The position numbers were made by a program, and so were the translations under genes. A model generated the notes under the pieces. It did no database searches. It was not told the DNA's origin and saw only the letters and a list, made by a program, of their open reading frames with translations. A stretch of DNA of 17,093 nucleotides, taken from NCBI GenBank assembly GCA_902797565.1, contig CADBTO010000069.1:1-17093 (forward strand), in the 5' to 3' direction. Each line of letters begins with the position of its first letter. The stretch's first letter is position 1. The DNA is from an uncultured Lachnospiraceae bacterium. GTDB taxonomy: Bacteria > Bacillota > Clostridia > Lachnospirales > Lachnospiraceae. Below are positions 7,274 to 15,516 of this stretch, piece by piece.

Positions 7274-7331
7274 AGAACTCCTTTGTGTGCTCAATAGTAT
7301 TTGGAGTTTTTTGAGAACTCCTTTGTGTGCT
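7274..7331 (-). repeat. 18-bp direct repeat pair carrying a duplicated ribosome binding site
   Basis: agaactcctttgtgtgct occurs at 7274-7291 and identically at 7314-7331, exactly 40 bp apart. On the minus strand each copy contains AAAGGAG; only the copy nearest ATG 7270 is correctly spaced (7 nt). The distal copy can pair with an ACTCC stretch just downstream (7303-7308 with 7316-7321, a 6-bp hairpin). Probably a small tandem duplication of the aminopeptidase leader. Confidence 0.85.
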
Positions 7332-7346
7332 TTTTCTTATTACAAA

Positions 7347-7363
7347 GGCTGCCGGATGCAGCC
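7347..7363 (-). terminator. Weak hairpin after hprK (possible attenuating terminator)
   Basis: GGCTGC (7347-7352) pairs with GCAGCC (7358-7363) around a 5-nt loop, 10 nt past the end of hprK. On the minus strand it is followed by UUUGU rather than a full U-tract, so at most it would partially reduce readthrough into the aminopeptidase gene. Confidence 0.35.
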
Positions 7364-7373
7364 CGCATAAATT

Positions 7374-8324
7374 TTAATGGCGCGAAGCCTTGTTGATGTT
7401 GTCCATGACACGGCGGGTCAGCTCTTCGGCGGCATTGTAGCCCATCTTCTTCTGCCTGTGGTTGACGGCGGCAGTCTCGCAGATCACCGCAAGGTTCCGT
7501 CCGGGACGGATTGGCAGGGAATGGCAGACCACATTGGTGCCCAGAATTTCCATAAATTCATCAACGAGCCCCATCCGGTCATATTCCGTTTCGCGTTTCC
7601 AGTCTTCCAGTTTGATGACAAAATCAATGGTCTGGTTGTCCTTCACGCATTCCACGCCGAACAGGCTCTTCACATCAATGATTCCGATTCCGCGCAGTTC
7701 GATGAGGTGCCTTGTGACCGCGGAAGCGGTGCCGAGAAGCCGGTCTTTTCCAATTTTTCGGATTTCAACAACATCGTCCGCTACCAGACGATGTCCGCGG
7801 CGCACCAGTTCGAGCGCCGCTTCGCTTTTTCCGATCCCGCTTTCCCCGGTGATCAGCAGGCCCTCACCATAAACATCCACCAGGACACCATGGATTGTGG
7901 TGGTTGGTGCTAGTTCGAAGGTCAGGATGGAGATCAGTTCCGCCATAAATTCCGAGGTGGCCCGTCCGGTTTGAAGAATCGGCGTGCCTGCCTTCGTTGC
8001 CGCAGCAATAAATTGCTCCTCCGGTTCCAGATTCCGGCAGATGATGACAGCGGGAATCTGGAAGGACAGGAGTTTTTCATAGATCGCTGCACGCTCCTGT
8101 TTCGTTTTTTTACTGTGGAGATACGCGTATTCAACCATACCGATGAGTTCGATGCGTTTCTCGTCGAAATGCTCATAGAACCCTTCCAGCTGTAAAGCCG
8201 GACGGTTGATATCGGGAACATAGACAACGGATTCTTCCAGATTCAGCAGTGGGGTGCAGTTCTTCAGCCCCAGCCTTTCCGCAATGACGGAGATGTTTGC
8301 CCCATCGATCTTTTTTTCTGACAT
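7374..8324 (-). CDS. hprK: HPr kinase/phosphorylase
   Basis: Bifunctional HprK/P phosphorylates HPr (and Crh) on Ser46 with ATP or pyrophosphate and dephosphorylates it, the sensor step of carbon catabolite control in Firmicutes; fructose 1,6-bisphosphate stimulates the kinase. The 316-residue product has an N-terminal domain (about 1-130) and a C-terminal kinase domain with IHGVLVDVYGEGLLITGE (144-161), P-loop GESGIGKS (160-167), HRLVADDVVEIRK (178-190) and the HprK signature GTASAVTRHLIELRGIGIID (198-217) followed by VKSLFG, then LEDW (239-242). ATG 8324 is chosen over upstream in-frame codons because AGAGGAG is 4 nt before it and MSEKKIDGANISVIAERLGL fits the family. uvrC ends 170 bp upstream at a strong terminator, so hprK should start a transcription unit; I found no convincing promoter there, but a 7-bp inverted repeat lies in the leader. 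Its likely substrate in this window is the Crh-like protein at 2940-3188. Confidence 0.96.
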   Translation of the reverse strand: MSEKKIDGANISVIAERLGLKNCTPLLNLEESVVYVPDINRPALQLEGFYEHFDEKRIELIGMVEYAYLHSKKTKQERAAIYEKLLSFQIPAVIICRNLEPEEQFIAAATKAGTPILQTGRATSEFMAELISILTFELAPTTTIHGVLVDVYGEGLLITGESGIGKSEAALELVRRGHRLVADDVVEIRKIGKDRLLGTASAVTRHLIELRGIGIIDVKSLFGVECVKDNQTIDFVIKLEDWKRETEYDRMGLVDEFMEILGTNVVCHSLPIRPGRNLAVICETAAVNHRQKKMGYNAAEELTRRVMDNINKASRH

Positions 8325-8358
8325 TCGGCTCCTCTCGATTCCTGTAATTGTGTGTATC

Positions 8359-8377
8359 GGGAACGATGTCCGTTCCC
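8359..8377 (-). promoter_or_regulatory. Perfect inverted repeat in the hprK leader
   Basis: GGGAACG (8359-8365) and CGTTCCC (8371-8377) are perfectly complementary around a 5-nt spacer, 35 bp upstream of the hprK start. It has no U-tract on either strand, so it is not a terminator; it could be an operator or a leader RNA hairpin. Confidence 0.5.
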
Positions 8378-8435
8378 TAAAAACCGCAAATTTCACTGCT
8401 ATCATTTTACTGAATTCTGCTGGAATTTGATATAT

Positions 8436-8475
8436 AAAAAAATGCGAAAACCACGCAAACTCTGCGTGGTTTTTT
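8436..8475 (-). terminator. Intrinsic terminator downstream of uvrC
   Basis: AAAACCACGCA (8447-8457) pairs perfectly with TGCGTGGTTTT (8463-8473), 5-nt loop. On the minus strand the arm ends in UUUU and a further seven U follow (8436-8442); on the plus strand it ends in six T, so it can act in both directions. It closes the ftsH-uvrC unit and isolates hprK. Confidence 0.88.
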
Positions 8476-8494
8476 GTGAATGATTACGATTAAG

Positions 8495-10462
8495 TCAGGG
8501 ATGCAGAAAATCATAGACCTGCTGTGCCGCCCGGATATTCATCGAAGGGACGCTGGCGAGTTCTTCCACGGATGCCGCTTTAATGGCGTCTGCCCCAACG
8601 AAATGCTTCATCAGCGCTTTGCGGCGCGTGCTTCCGATGCCGGGGATGTCGTCCAGGAAAGAATGGACCTGCGCCTTCCCGCGGAGGCTTTTGTGGAACT
8701 CTATAGCGAAACGGTGTGCTTCGTCCTGGAGCCGCGTGATCAGTTTGAAGCCCTCGCTGCCCTTGTCGATCGGGAGTTCCACATTCTGGTAATACAGTCC
8801 CCTGGTCCGGTGGTGGTCATCCTTGACCATGCCGCAGACCGGAATGGAAAGCCCCAGCTCCGCGAGCACTTCCAGCGCGATGTTTACCTGGCCCCGTCCG
8901 CCGTCCATCATAATAACGTCCGGGAAACGGGTGAAGCTGCCCGTGCGATCATCCAGTCCTTTTTCGGCAAGCTGCGCGCGTTCTTCCAGCCCATGGGAGA
9001 ACCGGCGGGTCAGCACCTCCCGCATCGAACCATAATCATTGGGCCCTTCGATGGTTTTTAATTTGAATTTCCGATAATCGCTCCGCAGCGGGCGGCCTTT
9101 ATCAAATACCACCATAGAGCCAACGGACTCAAAGCCGCTGGTATTGGAAATATCGTATGCTTCCAGCCGCGAGATGCCGGGAAGCCCCAGGAGCTGCGCG
9201 ATCTCCTTCATAGCCCCCAGGGTACGTCCTTCTTCGCGACGGATCCGCTCGGTATCCTGAGACAGGACAAGCGCCGCGTTCTTTGCGGCGAGCAGGATGA
9301 GTTTTTCTTTTTTCCCGCGTTTGGGAGCAACAATCCGTACCCGGCTTTTTTTCTTTGCGGAAAGGTACTGTGCCAGGATATCCTGCTGGGGGAGTGTTTC
9401 TTCCACATAGATTTCCCGTGGGATGAAGGGCGTGCCGGAATAGAATTGCTGTAAAAAAGAGGCGATCAGGTCTGCTTTTTCGTCTTCCAGCCGGATGGAC
9501 AGATGGAAGTGGTCCCGGCCGATCATCCGTCCGCCCCGGATGAAGAAAACCTGCGCAACGGCCTCTTCGCCGGAGGTGGCAATCGCCACGATGTCTTTGT
9601 CCTCGCCATCGGTGTCTGTGATTTTCTGTTTTTCGATGCAGGCACGCGTGCTGTCGATCAGATCCCGGTATGTGGCCGCTTTTTCAAAATCCAGGGCTTC
9701 GGCGGCGGCCTGCATTTTATCTGTCAGATCTGCGATAACGGGGCCCACATTCCCGCCCAGGAAGCTGAGGGCTTTTTCCACATTCTCCCGGTATGCCTCC
9801 TGGCTGATCTCTCCGGTGCATGCACCAGCGCACTGGTGTATATGGTAATTCAGGCACGGACGCTCCGCTCCGATTTTTTCCGGCAGCCGCCTGGAGCAGG
9901 TGCGCAGGGAGAAAAGCTTGTTCACAAGGTCGATGGTTGCGCGCACGTCTCCGCCAGAGGTGAACGGGCCAAAATAACGGCTCCGGTCTTTGTCTGCGTG
10001 CCTGGCAAAGAGCACTCTGGGAAACGGCTCTGCCACGGTTACTTTAATATAGGGATAGGTTTTGTCATCGCGGAGCATGGTATTGTATTTTGGCCGGTGC
10101 TCTTTGATCAGGTTGTTTTCCAGGACCAGCGCTTCGAGCTCCGTATCGGTGACAATATATTCAAAACGGGCGATGTGTGACACCATCTGCTTTTTCTTGA
10201 TGCCCTCGTCATGGCTTGCCTGAAAGTATTGGTGTACGCGTTTCGTAAGGCTGCGTGCTTTTCCGATGTAGATAATTTCGTCCCGTTTGTCATGCATGAT
10301 ATAAACTCCCGGTGCATTCGGGAGTTTCTTTAATTCATCTTCAATTATAAATGAAAAAAGAGGATGGCCGGGAGCTGTGCTCCCGACCGTCTGAGTATCT
10401 ATGGGTGTATCCACGGATTTATCCATAGATGCACCCATCTGTGTTTTGCTCTGTGTATCCAT
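8495..10462 (-). CDS. uvrC: Excinuclease ABC subunit C
   Basis: UvrC makes both incisions around a bulky DNA lesion after UvrAB loading. The protein has about 655 residues and all expected parts: GIY-YIG nuclease (GVYIMH 52-57, [14 protein letters not shown] 63-76), Cys-rich cluster ([19 protein letters not shown], about 188-214; the four Cys reported to hold an Fe-S cluster), UVR domain (about 241-276), RNase H-like endonuclease ([18 protein letters not shown] 435-452, [11 protein letters not shown] about 515-525) and C-terminal helix-hairpin-helix ([20 protein letters not shown]). ATG 10462 lies 2 nt after the ftsH stop with AAAGGA 9 nt upstream, so the pair should be co-transcribed. From this start there is an unusual polar N-terminal extension of roughly 40 residues rich in Asp, Thr and Gln before the GIY-YIG domain; an internal ATG at 10426 is an alternative start but leaves most of it. 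A terminator follows at 8436-8475. Confidence 0.96.
   Translation of the reverse strand: MDTQSKTQMGASMDKSVDTPIDTQTVGSTAPGHPLFSFIIEDELKKLPNAPGVYIMHDKRDEIIYIGKARSLTKRVHQYFQASHDEGIKKKQMVSHIARFEYIVTDTELEALVLENNLIKEHRPKYNTMLRDDKTYPYIKVTVAEPFPRVLFARHADKDRSRYFGPFTSGGDVRATIDLVNKLFSLRTCSRRLPEKIGAERPCLNYHIHQCAGACTGEISQEAYRENVEKALSFLGGNVGPVIADLTDKMQAAAEALDFEKAATYRDLIDSTRACIEKQKITDTDGEDKDIVAIATSGEEAVAQVFFIRGGRMIGRDHFHLSIRLEDEKADLIASFLQQFYSGTPFIPREIYVEETLPQQDILAQYLSAKKKSRVRIVAPKRGKKEKLILLAAKNAALVLSQDTERIRREEGRTLGAMKEIAQLLGLPGISRLEAYDISNTSGFESVGSMVVFDKGRPLRSDYRKFKLKTIEGPNDYGSMREVLTRRFSHGLEERAQLAEKGLDDRTGSFTRFPDVIMMDGGRGQVNIALEVLAELGLSIPVCGMVKDDHHRTRGLYYQNVELPIDKGSEGFKLITRLQDEAHRFAIEFHKSLRGKAQVHSFLDDIPGIGSTRRKALMKHFVGADAIKAASVEELASVPSMNIRAAQQVYDFLHP
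10401..10438. repeat. Imperfect inverted repeat inside the 5' end of uvrC
   Basis: ATGGGTGTATC (10401-10411) and GATGCACCCAT (10428-10438) are complementary at 10 of 11 positions around a 16-nt spacer. It arises from repeated GGATACAC-like units encoding the Asp/Thr-rich N-terminal extension of UvrC. Confidence 0.55.
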
Positions 10463-10464
10463 AT

Positions 10465-12735
10465 TCAGGAATCCTTTGTATGGCCATCTGAGGGCAGTAT
10501 GGCACGGCTGTCCTGGGGGGCAGCTGGGCCGTCATCCGTCACACCGCCGTCTGCAGCAGTGCCTTGCGGGCCGTCTGCCGCACCGCCGTCTGCTGCTGCC
10601 TGCCCGGACGGTTCGAGCAGTTCTGCCGCAGCCAGGGAGCTGCGTTCGTCCTCCACAAACATGTCGTCCGGAACGGGTTTTCCCGTGGTATCCTGCGCGT
10701 GGAAGAGCAGGTTTGCTTTTGCTTCCGCTTCTGCTTTTTCCTTCCGGCGCCGTGCCAGTTCCGCATCTTTTTTCATTTCATGCTCAACGGCCTCTTCGTC
10801 TTCTTCCGGTTCGATGCCTGTGACTTCTGTAAAGAGGGTCATAAACTCTTTCCCGGTGATTGTTTCTTTCTCAAACAGGAAGTCGGAAATCCGGTCGAGC
10901 GCGTCCCGGTGTTCTTTCAATAGGGTCATGGCGTTATTGTAACAGGATGTAATAATTGCCAGAACTTCTTCATCGATCAGGCTTGCTGTCGCATCGCCAC
11001 AGTTCAGTGAAGCACGTCCTTCCAGATACTGGCTTTCCACGGTGGCGAGTCCCATCATACCAAAGCGGTCGGACATACCGAAGCGTGTCACCATATTCCG
11101 GGCGATTGACGTTGCTTTTTCGATATCGTTTGAAGCACCGCTTGTAACTTTGTTGAAGACCAGTTCTTCCGCCGCGCGGCCTGCCATAAAGGTGGTGATC
11201 TCGGCAATCAGCTCTTCCTTGGTCTCCAGGAATTTTTCCTCTTTCGGAGTCTGAAGGGTGTATCCCAGTGCACCCATAGTGCGGGGCACGATCGTGATCT
11301 TCTGTACTGGTTCTGTATGCTTCTGTAACGCAGAAACCAGCGCATGTCCCACTTCATGATAAGAAACAATCCGCCGTTCCTTCTCGCTCATCGGACGGTC
11401 TTTCTTTTCCTTGCCGCCCACTGCGACAAGTTCGAAAGCCTCGAAGAGGTCTGACTGGTTCACGAATTTTCTGCCGTGCTTGACCGCAGTGATGGCAGCC
11501 TCGTTGATGATATTGGCGAGGTCTGAGCCGACCAGTCCGGCGCTTGCGAGGGACATCGCCTCCAGATCCACGGATTCGTCCATCGCAACGTCTTTGGCAT
11601 GGACCTTCAGCGTTTCCAGCCGTCCTTTCTGATCCGGCCGGTCCACAATGATCCGGCGGTCAAAACGCCCCGGTCGGAGCAGCGCTTTGTCCAGCACTTC
11701 CGGCCGGTTCGTTGCAGCCAGGATCAGGAGCCCTTTGGATGTATCGAATCCGTCCATTTCTGCAAGCAGCTGGTTCAGGGTCTGTTCCCGCTCATCGTTG
11801 CCGCCGCCGTAGCGAGAATCACGGCTTTTTCCGATCGCATCGATTTCGTCGATGAAAATGATGCAGGGAGCCTGGTGCTGTGCTTCACGGAAGAGGTCAC
11901 GGACACGCGAAGCCCCCACGCCAACGAACATCTCCACGAAGTCCGAGCCGGCAAGGGAAAAGAACGGCACACCGGCCTCACCGGCAACCGCTTTTGCCAG
12001 CAGGGTCTTCCCTGTACCGGGCGGGCCCACGAGCAGTGCCCCTTTGGGCAGTTTTGCGCCGATCGCGGTATATTTGCCCGGATTGTGCAGGAAATCAACG
12101 ACTTCCTGCAGGGATTCCTTCGCTTCGTCCTGTCCGGCAACGTCTTTGAATGTCACGCCGGTTTTCTTTTCCACATAGACCTTTGCGTTGCTTTTCCCGA
12201 CACCGAAGATGCCGCCGCTGCCGCCCATATGGCGCATCATCGCGATGAAAACGCCAACGATGATGACAAGCGGCAGGACGATCGTGGCAATATTATAGAT
12301 GATCGCCTGGGTGGAATCGGAATTTCCGCGGTTGATCTCAACGTCTTTTTCTTTCAGCAGGGGAACCAGGTCTTCATCCGCGATATAACCTGTGTAATAG
12401 GTTACTTCGAGCTGCTGTCCGGTACTTTGGTAATACGCGTCCTGAAGCTGTTTGTCCTCCGCATTTGCAGAAAAATCCGCATTTTCGTTTAGTTTGATGT
12501 TGATGCGGTTGCCGTCAAAGACAACTTCCGAAACATCGCCCTGCTGCACCAGTTTGTAAAACTGGGTATAGCTGATCTTCCGGCTGGCGTTCCGGCCGAA
12601 TCCGGTGTAGATCACGCTGGTGATCAATACTGCCGCAAGGGAGAGCAGGATGAACATCAGGATGGGCTGCCGTCTGGGATCCCGGTTGTTCGGCGGGCCT
12701 CCATAGTCTCGCCGGTCATTGTTGTTCTCATTCAT
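10465..12735 (-). CDS. ftsH: ATP-dependent zinc metalloprotease FtsH
   Basis: Membrane-anchored AAA+ protease that degrades misfolded membrane proteins and short-lived regulators. The 756-residue product has a short cytoplasmic N-terminus, TM1 (about 25-46), an extracytoplasmic domain (about 50-140), TM2 (about 145-167), then the AAA domain: Walker A GPPGTGKT (237-244), Walker B IIFIDEID (292-299), second region of homology [18 protein letters not shown] (343-360). The M41 protease site is HEVGH (460-464), where most FtsH have HEAGH, and the third zinc ligand lies in [11 protein letters not shown] (Asp537). After about residue 642 the tail is unusually long (about 110 residues): a charged helical stretch, then an Ala/Gly/Asp-rich stretch with AADGG repeats. 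FtsH is usually 600-700 residues. ATG 12735 has AAGGAG 13 nt upstream, a slightly long spacing. Its promoter lies at 12805-12833; uvrC follows after 2 nt. Confidence 0.96.
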   Translation of the reverse strand: MNENNNDRRDYGGPPNNRDPRRQPILMFILLSLAAVLITSVIYTGFGRNASRKISYTQFYKLVQQGDVSEVVFDGNRINIKLNENADFSANAEDKQLQDAYYQSTGQQLEVTYYTGYIADEDLVPLLKEKDVEINRGNSDSTQAIIYNIATIVLPLVIIVGVFIAMMRHMGGSGGIFGVGKSNAKVYVEKKTGVTFKDVAGQDEAKESLQEVVDFLHNPGKYTAIGAKLPKGALLVGPPGTGKTLLAKAVAGEAGVPFFSLAGSDFVEMFVGVGASRVRDLFREAQHQAPCIIFIDEIDAIGKSRDSRYGGGNDEREQTLNQLLAEMDGFDTSKGLLILAATNRPEVLDKALLRPGRFDRRIIVDRPDQKGRLETLKVHAKDVAMDESVDLEAMSLASAGLVGSDLANIINEAAITAVKHGRKFVNQSDLFEAFELVAVGGKEKKDRPMSEKERRIVSYHEVGHALVSALQKHTEPVQKITIVPRTMGALGYTLQTPKEEKFLETKEELIAEITTFMAGRAAEELVFNKVTSGASNDIEKATSIARNMVTRFGMSDRFGMMGLATVESQYLEGRASLNCGDATASLIDEEVLAIITSCYNNAMTLLKEHRDALDRISDFLFEKETITGKEFMTLFTEVTGIEPEEDEEAVEHEMKKDAELARRRKEKAEAEAKANLLFHAQDTTGKPVPDDMFVEDERSSLAAAELLEPSGQAAADGGAADGPQGTAADGGVTDDGPAAPQDSRAILPSDGHTKDS

Positions 12736-12804
12736 CGTTGTTTACAATCTCCTTATTTTTCTTATTTTTCGATTTTCCGTGCGATGTCTTTGCATAACAT
12801 ATCC

Positions 12805-12833
12805 ATTTTAATGAAGAAAAAATAGAAAATCAA
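12805..12833 (-). promoter_or_regulatory. Promoter of ftsH-uvrC
   Basis: On the minus strand TTGATT (12828-12833), a 17-bp T-rich spacer and TAAAAT (12805-12810). The predicted start near 12798 gives a leader of about 60 nt. The -35 box is separated by 4 bp from the -35 box of the divergent symporter promoter. Confidence 0.7.
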
Positions 12834-12844
12834 GTGCTTGCAAG
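12831..12844. promoter_or_regulatory. Palindromic segment across the two divergent -35 boxes
   Basis: CAAGTGCTTG (12831-12840, CAAG-TG-CTTG) overlaps the perfect 8-bp palindrome CTTGCAAG (12837-12844). Together they cover both back-to-back -35 hexamers, a position where a bound regulator would affect both transcription units. Operator function is inference. Confidence 0.4.
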
Positions 12845-12866
12845 AAAAAAGCAGATTGTTTATAAT
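12838..12866 (+). promoter_or_regulatory. Promoter of the symporter-amidohydrolase pair
   Basis: TTGCAA (12838-12843), 17-bp spacer, perfect TATAAT (12861-12866). The predicted start near 12873 leaves a leader of about 125 nt before ATG 12999. That leader is G/T-rich; I searched it by eye and recognise no riboswitch or terminator-like structure. Confidence 0.8.
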
Positions 12867-12998
12867 GCGTGGGTTGCTTGTGACGGGTTGGAACGGCATT
12901 TTGGATTGGCGTAGTAGTACGGAGATGCAATGTACCGGGGCCGGGCAGGGCGTTTCGACCTTCATTAGGAATGGAGTGGAGAAGAAAAGGAGTAACGT

Positions 12999-14543
12999 AT
13001 GTTTATTAAGGTATTGTTGTTGATTTTGTTTTTTGGCGTCATGATTGGCGTGGGGCTGTATTGCCGCCGCCAGGCGACAGATGTGAACGGCTTCGTGCTG
13101 GGCGGGCGTTCCGTGGGGCCGTGGCTGACCGCGTTTGCCTATGGAACGAGTTATTTTTCGGCGGTGGTGTTCGTGGGTTATGCCGGACAGTTCGGCTGGA
13201 AATACGGCATTGCTGCGACCTGGGCGGGAATCGGGAATGCACTGATCGGTTCCCTGCTTGCCTGGGTGATCCTGGGACGGCGTACCAGGATTATGACGCA
13301 GCATCTGGATTCTGCCACGATGCCGGAGTTCCTGGGGAAGCGCTTTGATTCCAAGGCGATGAAGATTGCGGCGTCGGTCATCACGTTCGTGTTCCTGATC
13401 CCCTATACGGCATCGCTGTATAACGGGTTGTCGCGGCTGTTCGGTATGGCGTTTTCGATTGATTATTCGGTCTGCGTGATTGTGATGGCGGTACTGACCG
13501 GGATCTATGTCATTGCAGGCGGCTATATGGCGACAGCGATCAATGATTTCATCCAGGGGCTGGTTATGATCTTTGGTATTATCGCCGTGATCGGTGCAGT
13601 GCTTGGGAGCAAGGGCGGTTTTTTGGCGGCGCTCGAAGGGCTTGCAATGGTTTCGGATGAGTCTGTTTCAGCTACGCCGGGGATTTTCAATTCATTTTTT
13701 GGACCGGATCCTTTGAACCTGTTGGGTGTGGTCATCCTTACCTCACTAGGGACCTGGGGCCTTCCGCAGATGGTACAGAAATTCTATGCAATCAAGAGTG
13801 AAAAAGCGGTGGAGACCGGAACCATTATATCTACATTTTTTGCGTTCCTGGTGGCAGGCGGCTGCTATTTCCTGGGCGGATTCGGACGTCTGTTTTCAGA
13901 CAAGGTGAATATTGAAGCGGATGGATATGATTCGATTATTCCCGCAATGCTGTCCGGCCTGCCGGATATCCTGATCGCAATCGTTGTGATCCTGGTGCTC
14001 TCTGCGTCGATGTCCACGCTGTCTTCTCTGGTTCTGGCATCCAGTTCAACCTTGACATTGGATTTGTTGAAGGATAATATTATAAAGAAAATGGAAGAAA
14101 AAAAGCAGGTGCTGGTGATGCGGATCCTGATCGTTTTCTTTATTGTTGTATCGGTCATTCTGGCACTGATCCAGTACCGTTCCAACGTGACCTTTATCGC
14201 GCAGCTCATGGGTGTGTCCTGGGGGGCGCTTGCCGGTGCGTTCCTGGCGCCGTTTCTTTATGGGCTGTACTGGAAGCGGACAACGAAGATCGCCTGCCTG
14301 GTAAACTTTGTGTTTTCATGTGTGGTGATGGTGGCGAATATCTTTATCCGTCCTTCCTTCCCCGCACTCCTGCAGTCCCCGATCAACTGCGGCGCGTTCT
14401 GCATGCTTGCGGGGCTGGTGATCGTACCGGTGGTGTCCCTGGTGACGCCTGCGCCGGAAGCTGCGCATGTGGATTCCTGCTTTGCCTGCTATGACCGGAT
14501 GGTGCGCGTGCATCAGAGCCAGGCGCTGGGAGAGGAGGAGTAG
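12999..14543 (+). CDS. Sodium:solute symporter (SSS family)
   Basis: Polytopic inner-membrane transporter of the solute:sodium symporter family (TC 2.A.21; relatives include PutP and PanF), coupling substrate uptake to Na+ entry. The 514-residue protein has about 13 hydrophobic segments. Family landmarks: FVLGGRSVGPWLTAFAYGTS (32-51) at the first unwound helix, QHLDSATMPEFLGKRFDSK (101-119), GGYMATAINDFIQG (174-187), GTWGLPQMVQKFYAIKS (251-267) and the Na2-site segment SASMSTLSSLVLASSSTLTL (335-354). ATG 12999 has AAAAGGAG 6 nt upstream, and the protein begins directly with TM1. The amidohydrolase gene starts 4 nt past the stop, with its ribosome binding site inside the last codons here, so the two are translationally linked. 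Substrate cannot be deduced; the partner enzyme suggests a carboxylate or amide-containing compound, which is inference. Confidence 0.93.
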   Translation: MFIKVLLLILFFGVMIGVGLYCRRQATDVNGFVLGGRSVGPWLTAFAYGTSYFSAVVFVGYAGQFGWKYGIAATWAGIGNALIGSLLAWVILGRRTRIMTQHLDSATMPEFLGKRFDSKAMKIAASVITFVFLIPYTASLYNGLSRLFGMAFSIDYSVCVIVMAVLTGIYVIAGGYMATAINDFIQGLVMIFGIIAVIGAVLGSKGGFLAALEGLAMVSDESVSATPGIFNSFFGPDPLNLLGVVILTSLGTWGLPQMVQKFYAIKSEKAVETGTIISTFFAFLVAGGCYFLGGFGRLFSDKVNIEADGYDSIIPAMLSGLPDILIAIVVILVLSASMSTLSSLVLASSSTLTLDLLKDNIIKKMEEKKQVLVMRILIVFFIVVSVILALIQYRSNVTFIAQLMGVSWGALAGAFLAPFLYGLYWKRTTKIACLVNFVFSCVVMVANIFIRPSFPALLQSPINCGAFCMLAGLVIVPVVSLVTPAPEAAHVDSCFACYDRMVRVHQSQALGEEE

Positions 14544-14547
14544 GAGT

Positions 14548-15489
14548 TTGGGAAACAATAACAGAAAAATCATCGATTTCCATACGCACACGTTTCCGGT
14601 GAAAATTGCGGATCGGGCTGTGGAAAAGCTGAGTCACGATGCGGGCGTCCTGCCGTTTTCGGACGGTACGGAGGAAGGGCTGGCTGCAAGCATGCGGCGT
14701 TCCGGGATCAGCCTGTCCGTGGTGCTTCCGGTTGCAACGGCGGCCAAGCAGGTGATTCATATCAATGATGCCTCGGCACAGTTGAACGAAAACTGGGCTG
14801 AGGCGAGCCCCTGCCTGTTTTCGATTGGCTGCATCCATCCGGATTTCGCGGATTACCGCGCGGAACTTGCCCGTGTGAAAGAATTGGGGCTGAAGGGCAT
14901 AAAGATCCACCCGGTATACCAGGGGGTTCCGCTGAATGATAAACGCTTTTTGAATATTATTGACCGGGCTGCGGAACTGGGGCTGTTCGTGCTCACGCAT
15001 GCGGGTTATGACATTGGCTATCCGGCGCTTGATTACTGTAATCCTGCCATGGCGCGGGAAGTCATTGATACAGTTGGTGATTTCCCGTTTATCCTGGCGC
15101 ATATGGGTGGCTGGGGGATGTGGGACACGGTGCCGGAATATCTGGCGGATACGTCCTGCTTTCTGGATACTGCATTTTCTATTGGAATCCTGCATGAGCG
15201 GGCGGATGACCCGCTGGACGCCTTCTGGAAGGACAAAAAACGGGGCATTGATGCGGAAACGCTGGAGATGCTGGATCAAGCACGATTTATGAACATCTAT
15301 ACGGCGTTCGGTTCAAAGAGGATTCTATTTGCCACAGACAGCCCATGGTCATCCCCGGAAGAAGGGATTGCATTTATCGAGGGACTGGATATATCAGAAA
15401 AGGAAAAAGAGGATATATTTTCTGGAAATGCGATGCGGGTGCTGGGGGAGCAGGAATGTTCCTGGAGCGGCAGAGATGGAGCTTTGTAG
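14548..15489 (+). CDS. Metal-dependent amidohydrolase (Amidohydro_2 type)
   Basis: 313-residue TIM-barrel metal-dependent hydrolase of the amidohydrolase superfamily, amidohydrolase-related group that also contains ACMSD-type decarboxylases. Metal-site motifs: IDFHTHTFP (9-17; HxH, His12 and His14), GIKIHPVYQG (118-127; His121), VLTHAGYD (148-155; His151), ILAHMGGWG (182-190; His185) and FATDSPW (261-267; Asp264). The open frame extends upstream to 14467, but that part lies inside the symporter and is unlike the family. I choose TTG 14548: GAGGAGGAG (14532-14540) lies 7 nt upstream, and the product MGNNNRKIIDFHTHTF begins as family members do. It forms a two-gene unit with the symporter and ends 27 nt before a strong terminator. 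Whether it hydrolyses or decarboxylates the imported substrate cannot be told. Confidence 0.88.
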   Translation: MGNNNRKIIDFHTHTFPVKIADRAVEKLSHDAGVLPFSDGTEEGLAASMRRSGISLSVVLPVATAAKQVIHINDASAQLNENWAEASPCLFSIGCIHPDFADYRAELARVKELGLKGIKIHPVYQGVPLNDKRFLNIIDRAAELGLFVLTHAGYDIGYPALDYCNPAMAREVIDTVGDFPFILAHMGGWGMWDTVPEYLADTSCFLDTAFSIGILHERADDPLDAFWKDKKRGIDAETLEMLDQARFMNIYTAFGSKRILFATDSPWSSPEEGIAFIEGLDISEKEKEDIFSGNAMRVLGEQECSWSGRDGAL

Positions 15490-15516
15490 AAGAGAACGTT
15501 TATGTATTTACTTTGT

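Noticed and set aside
7274..7331. Regularly spaced repeat that might suggest a CRISPR unit
   Set aside because: Only two short copies, each an ordinary ribosome binding region; no array and no cas genes.
12736..12756. TGTAAACAACGATGA before ftsH as a catabolite-responsive (cre) site
   Set aside because: It lacks the central CG at the right spacing and lies in the leader rather than at the promoter.
12762..13304. 180-codon open frame on the minus strand between ftsH and into the symporter gene
   Set aside because: It covers both promoters and the antisense of the symporter start, has no ribosome binding site and no family-like sequence; it is a frame shadow.
14383..15279. 298-codon minus-strand open frame opposite the amidohydrolase
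   Set aside because: The plus strand encodes a clear metal-site-containing amidohydrolase with SD and terminator; the antisense frame is compositional.
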